The notes under the pieces: generated by a model
The model's database searches: none
What the model was told of the DNA's origin: nothing
What the model saw: the letters and a program-made list of their open reading frames with translations, nothing else
Position numbers and translations under genes: made by a program
Shown here: positions 57,228 through 64,000 of the stretch, piece after piece
Numbering within the stretch: the stretch's first letter is position 1
Layout of the letters: the number at the start of each line of letters is the position of its first letter
Assembly: GCA_002163155.1 (NCBI GenBank)
Contig: MAAO01000010.1
Location: 1 to 64,000 of the forward strand
Direction of reading: 5' to 3'
Source of the DNA: Halobacteriovorax marinus
GTDB taxonomy: Bacteria > Bdellovibrionota > Bacteriovoracia > Bacteriovoracales > Bacteriovoracaceae
DNA length: 64,000 nucleotides

Positions 57228-59999
57228 TTACTCCGTAGCTTCTGCTGCAGCAGCTGCTTCAGCAGCTTCAAGTGCCGCAAGCTCAGCAGCTTCAGCCGCT
57301 AACTTTTCTTCTTTAGCAACATCTTCAAGAGTTCTTTTCTTCTCTACTAACATATAAGCTTCGAATTGATCGTTAACTTTGATATCAGTATATCCTTCAA
57401 GTGCGATACCACACTCAAATCCGTTCTTAACTTCTTTAACATCATCCTTAAATCTCTTAAGTGATGACATTTTTCCGTCAAATAAGATTTTACCGTCACG
57501 TAGTAAACGAATATTACAACCTTCTTTGATTTTCCCGTCGATAACAGAAGAACCAGCAATTGTACCAATTTTTGGAACACTGAAAGTATCTTTAACTTCT
57601 GCTCTACCGATGAATTCTTCAACAGTGTCAGGGTCAAGCATACCTTCAATAGCTAGAGTAATGTCATTGATTAGCTCATAGATGATTGAATAAGTTTTAA
57701 CATCAATTGATTTTACCTCAGCAAGTCTTCTGGCAGTTGTATTAGGTCTCATGTTGAAACCAATAATAAAGGCACCTGAAGTTTCTGCGAGAGTTACATC
57801 ACTATCGTTGATGGCACCAACACCACCAGCAATAACTTTAACTTCAACTTCTGTATTACTAAGAGCTGTTAATGATTGCTTAATAGCTTCAAATGAACCT
57901 TGAACATCAGATCTTATAATAAGATTAAGGACTTTAGTTTCACTTCCTTCACTAGCTGCCATTCCAAAGAAGTCTTCAAGCGAAACTTTTGCTTTTGGCT
58001 TCAGATCGAGCTTCATTCTTTCAAGAGCTCTGTTTTGACATATCTTCTTAGCTTCTCTTTCATTTTTTACAACGTTTACTGAATCACCTGGACTAGGTGC
58101 TTGATCAAGACCGAGCACTTGCACAGGAGTAGAAGGTCCAGCAGAATCTAATTGATTACCGAGGTGATCAGTTAAACTTCTCGCTCTACCAAAAGTTTCT
58201 CCAACAACAATTGAATCACCTTTCTTTAGTGTTCCTGCTTGAATAAGAACTGTAGCAACTGGACCACGTCCTTGCTCAACCTTAGATTCAATAACAACAC
58301 CATCTACAACACCTGTATCACTTGCTCTAAGTTCAAGCATTTCAGTCTGAAGAGCAATAGACTCTAGAAGATTATCAACTCCATCACCTTTTAGTGCAGA
58401 GATCTCAACAAATTGAGTATCACCACCCCACTCTTCTGGACTCATATCAAGTTCAGCAAGTTCAGATTTAATTCTATCAGGGTTAATCCCTTCTTTATCC
58501 ATTTTGTTAACAGCTACGATCACTGGCTTTCCTGCATTCTTACAGTACTTAACCGACTCACGAGTTTGTGGCATAACACCATCATCAGCTGCTACCACTA
58601 GCACAACAAGGTCAGTAACATCAGCACCACGTTGCCTCATCGAAGCGAAAGCCGCGTGACCAGGAGTATCTAAGAAAGTTAACTTAGAATCCTTAACATT
58701 TACAGAATAAGCTCCAATATGTTGAGTAATTCCACCAGCTTCACCATCAGCGACTTTTTCATTTCTAATATAATCTAGAAGAGTCGTCTTACCATGATCA
58801 ACGTGTCCCATAATCGTAATAATTGGACTTCTTCCTGGTAATTTATTGTGCTCTTCATCAGATAGAGACTCTTTACCCATAACCTTATCTTCATCAAAGG
58901 CCACGTTTTCTGCTCTATAGTCATAGAGAGAAGCAATCTCACCAGCTAGAATCATACCGATAAAATCACCAGATTTAATGAGAAGGTTCATTTCTAAACA
59001 CTTATCAATCATATCTTTCAATTTAACTTTAAGCTTCTTAGCTAATTGGTCAGAAGTTGCACCATCGTGAAGCTTCACAAGCCTCTTAGAGTCTTTAACT
59101 TCTGTAATCTCAGTACCTCTCTTGGCACCTGTATATATTCTCTTTCTTTTTACAGTTGAGTAAAGTGGACGTCCGGCACCACCAGAAACTCCATAACTCT
59201 TCATTTCTGTGTCTGCTCTATCTTGGATTAAAGTCTGTGCTTTATTCACAATCTTCTTTCCAGACATCATAGATGCTAGAGCACCCATTCTACCTTTAGA
59301 AACGACTTTTGCATCAGTAGAGGTCTCTGTTGATTCTTCTTTCTTCGCTGGTGGAATATAAACAGGAGTGAAACGATGAGGCTTATCAGCCGTATCTTCT
59401 TTCTTTCCATCAGCTTTCTTAGTTTCAGCAGCAGGTTTCTTTGCTTCAGCTTTCTTAGCTTCAGGTCTAGAAACAACTCTTAAACCAAAAGATGAATCAT
59501 CTTTCTTAGTTTCTTTAGCAGGAGCCTCTACAACATCTTCAGTAACTGTTTCAGTTTGGTTAGCTTCAACAACTTCAGAAGTCTCTTCAACTTCTGCAGC
59601 CATTTCTACAACTTCTTCAGTATGAGTCTCAACTGGTTCAACAACTTCAGCAGCATCTACAGCAGGAGTCTCTTCACCTTTTTTACGAATAACTGTTTTT
59701 CTACGAACTACAGTTGTCTTTTTAGTTTCAGTTGAATCTTCTTCAGAAGTACTTTCAGTAGCCTTAGCTTTCTTAGCGACTTTCTTTTTAGCAACCTTCT
59801 TCTTAACAACTTTCTTCTTAGTTGATTTAGCCTTTTCTTCGCTCAAGGAACGATAGTTAGCCATTATTTTTTCAACTTCATCATCAGTTAAAGATGTCAT
59901 GTGGTTACGAACAGAAAAACCTTGATTCTTTAGTTCTTCAACTAAATCCAATGGTCCTTTATTCAATTCTTTTGCCAGTTCAAATATTTTCATAGGCAT
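57228..59999 (-). CDS. infB: Translation initiation factor IF-2
   Basis: This 923-residue GTPase brings initiator tRNA to the ribosome. The N-terminal IF2_N motif (FELAKELNKGPLDLVEELKN) is followed by a long Lys/Glu/Ala/Val-rich linker, a second IF2_N-like segment (about 330), and the G domain with GHVDHGKTTLLDYI (about 400), DTPGHAAF and NKMDKE, then domains II-IV. An extra Ala/Glu tail of about 25 residues follows the usual C-terminus. GGGAG lies seven bases before the ATG at 59999. Confidence 0.96.
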   Translation of the reverse strand: MPMKIFELAKELNKGPLDLVEELKNQGFSVRNHMTSLTDDEVEKIMANYRSLSEEKAKSTKKKVVKKKVAKKKVAKKAKATESTSEEDSTETKKTTVVRRKTVIRKKGEETPAVDAAEVVEPVETHTEEVVEMAAEVEETSEVVEANQTETVTEDVVEAPAKETKKDDSSFGLRVVSRPEAKKAEAKKPAAETKKADGKKEDTADKPHRFTPVYIPPAKKEESTETSTDAKVVSKGRMGALASMMSGKKIVNKAQTLIQDRADTEMKSYGVSGGAGRPLYSTVKRKRIYTGAKRGTEITEVKDSKRLVKLHDGATSDQLAKKLKVKLKDMIDKCLEMNLLIKSGDFIGMILAGEIASLYDYRAENVAFDEDKVMGKESLSDEEHNKLPGRSPIITIMGHVDHGKTTLLDYIRNEKVADGEAGGITQHIGAYSVNVKDSKLTFLDTPGHAAFASMRQRGADVTDLVVLVVAADDGVMPQTRESVKYCKNAGKPVIVAVNKMDKEGINPDRIKSELAELDMSPEEWGGDTQFVEISALKGDGVDNLLESIALQTEMLELRASDTGVVDGVVIESKVEQGRGPVATVLIQAGTLKKGDSIVVGETFGRARSLTDHLGNQLDSAGPSTPVQVLGLDQAPSPGDSVNVVKNEREAKKICQNRALERMKLDLKPKAKVSLEDFFGMAASEGSETKVLNLIIRSDVQGSFEAIKQSLTALSNTEVEVKVIAGGVGAINDSDVTLAETSGAFIIGFNMRPNTTARRLAEVKSIDVKTYSIIYELINDITLAIEGMLDPDTVEEFIGRAEVKDTFSVPKIGTIAGSSVIDGKIKEGCNIRLLRDGKILFDGKMSSLKRFKDDVKEVKNGFECGIALEGYTDIKVNDQFEAYMLVEKKRTLEDVAKEEKLAAEAAELAALEAAEAAAAAEATE

Positions 60000-60022
60000 T
60001 AATGGTCTCCCGATCCAAATTT

Positions 60023-61426
60023 CTACTTAAGCTTAAAAGCCGCTAATTCTTCTCTTAATCTTCTTTCTGCATCAGAAAACTTATCTTGAGAATCCTCATC
60101 AGATTGGTCTTTATTAATAATACCGTGATAGGCAGGTACAGCAGATGCCGAGACAAGTTCTTCCTCATCATTAGTATCAAACTGAATTTCACCCACTTCA
60201 ATGGCTTCAATTGTATCTTTAATAACTTGAGCTGCTTTTTCTTCTTCTATTTCAACAAGTTCAGCAAGATCACTTGCTTCAGATCCAGCAATATCTCCAA
60301 TATTCATTATTCCATTCTGAACCATAACCTGGGCCATAGCATCAGTAATCGAAGAAATTTGTAGTAAGTTTTCTACAGATTTTTGGATTTTCTCTTGTAA
60401 CTTAGATTTAGAAATAATGTTGATTTTATATCCACTTAACATGGCCGCGAGACGAACATTTTGTCCTCTTCTACCAATTGCAAGCGATAACTGATCTTCT
60501 TCAACAACAACATCCATTCCACGTTCTTGGTGATCAATTTGAATATTTGTAATTTCAGAAGGAGCAAGTGCTGCTCTAGCAAAAGTATCAACATCATCAA
60601 ACCATTTAACAATATCGATCTTCTCACCCTGAAGCTCGTTAACAACATTTTGTACACGAGAACCTTTCATCCCTACACAAGCTCCGACAGGATCAATGTC
60701 TTTATCTACAGAAACAACTGCAATTTTTGCTCTCTGACCAGGTTCACGGGCAGCAGACTTAATTTCAATTGTTCCATCTTGAATCTCAGGAACTTCTAGT
60801 TCAAATAATTTAACTAAGAATAAAGGAGAAGTTCTAGAAAGACGGATTTCAGGACCTCTATTAGTCATAACAACTTCTGTTAAGAAGGCTTGAATTCTAT
60901 CACCTGGCTTGAAATTCTCTCCAGGAATAACTTCTCTTCTCGAAAGAACTGCATCGGCCTTACCAAGGTCAACAACAATATTTCCTCTTTCGTATCTTCT
61001 AGCAATACCTGTAACAAGTGTTCCTTCTTTATGCTTATATTCTGCAAAAAGAATTTCTCTTTCTGCGTCTCTTACCTTTTGAAAGATAATTTGACGTGCT
61101 GTCTGTACATCAACTCGAGAGAAGTTTGGGTTTTCAATCTTAATACCAATTTGGTCACCAAGCTCGACGTCTTCATCAAGTTCTTGAGCTTCAACAAGGT
61201 TAATCTCAACGATCGTATCCCTTACTTCTTCGACAACATTTTTATATTGAAAAATCTCGATGTCACCATCGTTTTCATTATATCTAGTTTCGTATTCACC
61301 TTGAATACCATACTTCTTTCTTGCAGTGACTAGGAAAGCTTGTTCAACAGCTTTAACGACAATGCTTTTTTCGATTCCTCTTTCTTTACCAAGAGTTTCT
61401 ATAACTTTTCCAAGTTCAGAAAACAT
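60023..61426 (-). CDS. nusA: Transcription termination/antitermination factor NusA
   Basis: This 467-residue protein has the N-terminal RNA polymerase-binding domain (about 1-125), an S1 domain (GTLVTGIARRYERGNIVVDLG), two KH domains (DPVGACVGMKGSRVQNVVNEL and LSLAIGRRGQNVRLAAML) and a C-terminal acidic helix-hairpin region (about 350-425). It modulates pausing, termination and antitermination. The standard gene order next to rimP and infB supports the call. It lies 18 bp after rimP. Confidence 0.96.
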   Translation of the reverse strand: MFSELGKVIETLGKERGIEKSIVVKAVEQAFLVTARKKYGIQGEYETRYNENDGDIEIFQYKNVVEEVRDTIVEINLVEAQELDEDVELGDQIGIKIENPNFSRVDVQTARQIIFQKVRDAEREILFAEYKHKEGTLVTGIARRYERGNIVVDLGKADAVLSRREVIPGENFKPGDRIQAFLTEVVMTNRGPEIRLSRTSPLFLVKLFELEVPEIQDGTIEIKSAAREPGQRAKIAVVSVDKDIDPVGACVGMKGSRVQNVVNELQGEKIDIVKWFDDVDTFARAALAPSEITNIQIDHQERGMDVVVEEDQLSLAIGRRGQNVRLAAMLSGYKINIISKSKLQEKIQKSVENLLQISSITDAMAQVMVQNGIMNIGDIAGSEASDLAELVEIEEEKAAQVIKDTIEAIEVGEIQFDTNDEEELVSASAVPAYHGIINKDQSDEDSQDKFSDAERRLREELAAFKLK

Positions 61427-61444
61427 ATTTCCCTTCCTTCCGCT

Positions 61445-61963
61445 CTAACTAAGATCTAGAGCTGGTTCTAAATTTGCTTTTTTTATATCTTCGTATTTTA
61501 ATTTCAATTCATAATTGTTAGCGACACAAGTAATGCCAACATCTGTGACATCAATAAGTTTCCCGATAACTTTCCTTTCGCCTTTAAGGGTCTTAGGAAT
61601 TCCAGGATAATCATCTCCAATTAACCTAGCCTTGGTACTGATTAAAATATCCTTATCCAAAGACATTTTAAAATGTTCAATTGTATTTAATTGTCTAAAC
61701 ATTCCAGGCGAAGAAACTTCTAAAGTTAGTTCACTTGGCATCCACTCTTCCTCTTCTACAAAAGGAGTAAGAGCATGGTCTAACTTAGAGCAATCACCAA
61801 TGACTGCAGTACCAGTCTTAGGGTCTATAATAAAAATCCTAAGAGTATGAGATCCTTTTAAATAATCAAGATCGTAAATATCAAAACCTAGTTCTGTACA
61901 AAGCTTTGAACAGAGTTCATAAAACTTTTTTTCAACACCAGTTCTTTCATCTTTTAAAACCAT
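61445..61963 (-). CDS. rimP: Ribosome maturation factor RimP
   Basis: This 172-residue protein has the two RimP domains: an N-terminal alpha/beta part with LRIFIIDPKTG and the signature TLEVSSPGMFRQL (about 100), then an Sm-like C-terminal barrel (GERKVIGKLIDV ... YEDIKKANLEPAL). It is needed for 30S assembly. It is the first gene of the operon with nusA-infB-rbfA-truB. A TGCCAC/GTGGCA inverted repeat lies in its leader (61981-62000). Confidence 0.94.
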   Translation of the reverse strand: MVLKDERTGVEKKFYELCSKLCTELGFDIYDLDYLKGSHTLRIFIIDPKTGTAVIGDCSKLDHALTPFVEEEEWMPSELTLEVSSPGMFRQLNTIEHFKMSLDKDILISTKARLIGDDYPGIPKTLKGERKVIGKLIDVTDVGITCVANNYELKLKYEDIKKANLEPALDLS

Positions 61964-61980
61964 TCTACTCGCTCTATTTC

Positions 61981-62000
61981 TGCCACTTAGTTTTGTGGCA
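61981..62000 (-). promoter_or_regulatory. Leader inverted repeat upstream of rimP
   Basis: TGCCAC (61981-61986) faces GTGGCA (61995-62000), 17 bases before the rimP start codon on the minus strand. It could be an operator or an mRNA hairpin controlling the operon. Confidence 0.4.
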
Positions 62001-62006
62001 ATAAAA

Positions 62007-62028
62007 AAGGGAAGATTAAATCTTCCCT
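62007..62028 (-). terminator. Terminator of the rimI operon
   Basis: AGGGAAGATT and AATCTTCCCT pair, and the minus strand continues TTTTTTATT. Confidence 0.85.
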
Positions 62029-62143
62029 AGTTTCGCAAAAAAAAATTGAAACCATAGATAGAAACCGATAAAAGTATTTTGAATCAATTAATATCTAAAT
62101 ACTTGATATCAAGATTTCAGCCATTTGGCAAATATTGAAACGT

Positions 62144-62587
62144 TTAAAGATGTTTTTCCATAATATGGGCATCTGCACCATTTGAGTAGAATTTCTTCTT
62201 AAAATGAATTTTCTTGTAACCCATTCTGTCATAGAGCTTCAAGGCAGCTTGATTAGAGGATTCAACTTCTAAAAAAGTTCGCTCAAACCCTAATAATTTA
62301 AGATTTTGATGCGAAGTGCCCAATATCTGGGAACCAAGTCCCTTCTGTTGTTCCAAAGGGTCTACTAAAATTTTAACGAGGTGAGCCAAGGCCTCAGCAG
62401 GCGATAAACTAAAGAGAATGAAGCTCGATAAATTCTGATTAAAGAAGAGATGAAAAGAGTTTTTATTCACAGCTTCAGCCCACTGCTGATCAGTCCATGG
62501 GAAAGGAAAGTATTGTTGATCAAGAATTTTAATCTTCTCAACTACCTCCATAGAACAATCTTTTAAAGATAAGGAATGAATGATCAC
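62144..62587 (-). CDS. RimI-like GNAT acetyltransferase
   Basis: This 147-residue GNAT-fold protein has PFPWTDQQWAEAV (the RimI (F)PW motif), VKILVDPLEQQKGLGSQIL with the acetyl-CoA-binding Q-x-x-G-x-G, and LEVESSNQAALKLYDRMGYKK. RimI acetylates the N-terminus of ribosomal protein S18, but GNAT substrates cannot be fixed by sequence alone. Its start overlaps the stop of the upstream gene (ATGA), so translation is coupled. Confidence 0.85.
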   Translation of the reverse strand: MIIHSLSLKDCSMEVVEKIKILDQQYFPFPWTDQQWAEAVNKNSFHLFFNQNLSSFILFSLSPAEALAHLVKILVDPLEQQKGLGSQILGTSHQNLKLLGFERTFLEVESSNQAALKLYDRMGYKKIHFKKKFYSNGADAHIMEKHL

Positions 62588-63135
62588 CTAAAATATACCT
62601 GCTCAGTTAATTTCCTATTAATTCCAGAATAGAAGATGCGTAATTTTTCAAAGAGATTTTCATTAAGGACAAGATGATCTCTCTCTCGCAAAAAGCGATC
62701 CCTTAGTAAAAATTCTGCTCTAACAAGAAGCTTTAGAGTATTGCTCATTATCTTGCCCTGCTTATGACACTTGAAAAATCCAATTCTCTGCAAGTCATTC
62801 TCCTTAACTGAAACATTAACAGAAGTAGAAAACATGAGAATTTTATTTAAGAGTACTATTTTGTGCAATTGATCTTGTCTTCGGCGAAGAACTTTATAAT
62901 CAGAAACCAATGGTCTTAAGACCTCGTAGTCTTGTTCTGACAATTTCAAACTAGTCATCAAAACACTTTGCTTCTTCAAACAACGAAAGACATCTAGAGA
63001 AGAGAAAGACTTATTAACTGAAGAGAGGTAGAAGACTTGCTCTTCAATTTTAAAAAGAGCGGTATCACCAATAGTTTGGGCCAATAAATTTGGCCCAGAC
63101 ATAATTAAAAGAATAATAAGATAAACTAATTTCAT
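62584..63135 (-). CDS. Exported protein of unknown function
   Basis: This 183-residue protein has a signal peptide (cleavage after LLA, about residue 19). The mature chain is mainly helical and basic, with cysteines in FRCLKK (about 52) and FKCHKQ (about 122) that may pair. No family is recognised. It lies 7 bp after the TPR-winged-helix regulator gene and overlaps rimI by four bases, so it belongs to a three-gene operon. Confidence 0.7.
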   Translation of the reverse strand: MKLVYLIILLIMSGPNLLAQTIGDTALFKIEEQVFYLSSVNKSFSSLDVFRCLKKQSVLMTSLKLSEQDYEVLRPLVSDYKVLRRRQDQLHKIVLLNKILMFSTSVNVSVKENDLQRIGFFKCHKQGKIMSNTLKLLVRAEFLLRDRFLRERDHLVLNENLFEKLRIFYSGINRKLTEQVYFR

Positions 63136-63142
63136 TAGTCTA

Positions 63143-64000
63143 TTATACAGGAGAACTCAATTCAACGTTAGCAATAGTTTTATCGTCAACAGTTTTAGTT
63201 TCCATGTGAAATCTGATTTTTGCTTGAGGGTTAAAAGTGTAACCATCCTTACCACGGATGATATATTTTCTTTTCTCACCGCGAGCAAGTTTTGGCTCAA
63301 TTAACTTTCTAAGTCTTGAAACACTAGTATAAATAAGTTTGTCGTGAATAAGAGGGTTATACTCATCTTTCCAGATAGACTTAGCTAGATCTTCTTTATC
63401 AAAGTATTGTCCAGGATTCTTAGCAAGTAAGAAGAGAATCTCTAAAAGTACAAAACGATGTTTAAAATCAATTGTTCCAAGAGCTCTTTCTTTAATTTTT
63501 CTGTTATTTCTATCTAAATATAAATCTACGCTTGAATCGTTAACATCTTCAATTTCGCTAGCAAGTAAATTAGAAAGTCTCTTGAACACAGTTGGATCAA
63601 TAGACTCAGCAGCTAAATTAAAGTAATCAAGAGCACGGTCAAAATCACCCATATTCTTATATATATTTCCCTTACCTAAGAGAATATATCCAAATAGGTT
63701 CCAACATTTCTTCGTTTGAAGAGTTTCATTCGCAAGCTTGAAAAATTTTAATGAATTATCAAATTCTTCAAGTTCTAGATAGATTTTTGCTGAGAAGAGA
63801 TACATAGCTCCACTTAAATAATCTTTCTTAATAATGGCCAACAACTGATTTAGCTGACCAAGATAATCAAGGGCACTAGTATAATCTTTTCTATTATAAC
63901 AATTATTAGCAAGTGCTAATAAAGTCTTAGCGAGGATATCTGGTTCGTTTTCTTCTTTTGATTTCTTATAAGCAAATTGAAAGTTCTCAAAAGCTTGATC
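63143..64000 (-). CDS. TPR-containing transcriptional regulator (N-terminus cut by window edge)
   Basis: The frame is open to the right edge: the 52 codons from 64000 to 63845 read as TPR-like sequence continuous with the rest, so an internal TTG at 63844 is not the start. The visible 285 residues hold several tetratricopeptide repeats (AYNRKDYTSALDYL-like and GNIYKNMGDFDRALDYFNLA) and then a C-terminal OmpR/PhoB-type winged helix (LLEILFLLAKNPGQYFDKEDLAKSIW ... IYTSVSRLRKLIEP ... YIIRGKDGYTFNP). DNA binding is thus C-terminal to the TPR sensor. It is the first visible gene of an operon with the exported protein and rimI. Confidence 0.82.
   Translation of the reverse strand, partial: DQAFENFQFAYKKSKEENEPDILAKTLLALANNCYNRKDYTSALDYLGQLNQLLAIIKKDYLSGAMYLFSAKIYLELEEFDNSLKFFKLANETLQTKKCWNLFGYILLGKGNIYKNMGDFDRALDYFNLAAESIDPTVFKRLSNLLASEIEDVNDSSVDLYLDRNNRKIKERALGTIDFKHRFVLLEILFLLAKNPGQYFDKEDLAKSIWKDEYNPLIHDKLIYTSVSRLRKLIEPKLARGEKRKYIIRGKDGYTFNPQAKIRFHMETKTVDDKTIANVELSSPV

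Noticed and set aside
59276-60799. Several Lys- and Asn-rich frames overlapping infB and nusA
   Set aside because: They are antisense or out-of-frame shadows of well-identified housekeeping genes.

Overview
This is an AT-rich window (roughly one third G+C by eye) from a Gram-negative bacterium. The gene content fits the predatory Bdellovibrionota, most likely a Bacteriovorax/Halobacteriovorax-type organism: an unusual density of secreted proteases, repeat proteins and two-component systems, a TIGR02147-type regulator (a family common in Bdellovibrio relatives), and an ordinary rimP-nusA-infB-rbfA-truB operon. The placement is inference from gene content; no rRNA, tRNA or CRISPR array was seen.

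Region 1 (about 1-25 kb) is accessory in character. Nearly every protein has a signal peptide and few belong to recognisable enzyme families. It holds a BspA-type leucine-rich protein, a 722-residue ankyrin protein, two paralogous SDS22/internalin-type leucine-rich proteins, several small cysteine-containing secreted proteins, and four near-identical copies of a 98-codon secreted peptide gene. Each copy has a matching -24/-12 (sigma-54) promoter. Three of the four have a GGAGGAATTCCTCC-like palindrome 50-53 bp upstream of it. Between copies 1 and 2 lies an operon for a 7TM hybrid histidine kinase, an NtrC-type sigma-54 activator and a secreted protein with clan-CD (clostripain/caspase-like) His-Gly and Cys motifs. 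A divergent gene encodes an 82-residue protein that is essentially only a histidine-kinase dimerisation/phosphoacceptor domain. I propose these form one regulatory system: kinase, optional DHp modulator, activator, and a dispersed regulon of secreted peptides. This is the best candidate for an undescribed system. A consensus sigma-54 promoter also precedes a Kazal-type inhibitor gene at 34.2 kb.

Region 2 (about 23.5-43 kb) mixes signalling, stress and secreted functions: a monooxygenase-like ABM protein, a membrane histidine kinase, an RDD-domain membrane protein apparently split by a -1 frameshift, iron superoxide dismutase beside a divergent XRE-cupin regulator with two identical operators 52 bp apart, a CHASE hybrid kinase, umuDC, a Kazal inhibitor, two secreted zinc proteases, an L,D-transpeptidase, a DUF1223 protein and a fatty-acid desaturase.

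Region 3 (about 43.4-64 kb) is largely housekeeping: CBS protein, FKBP lipoprotein, class-C acid phosphatase, RNase HI, a PTPS-family enzyme coupled to an M14-like peptidase, an outer-membrane barrel followed by an 1836-residue metalloprotease lipoprotein, a DksA-like protein with one zinc-site cysteine, a membrane-anchored ferredoxin, the truB-rbfA-infB-nusA-rimP operon, rimI, and a TPR/winged-helix regulator running off the right edge. Both window edges cut genes.
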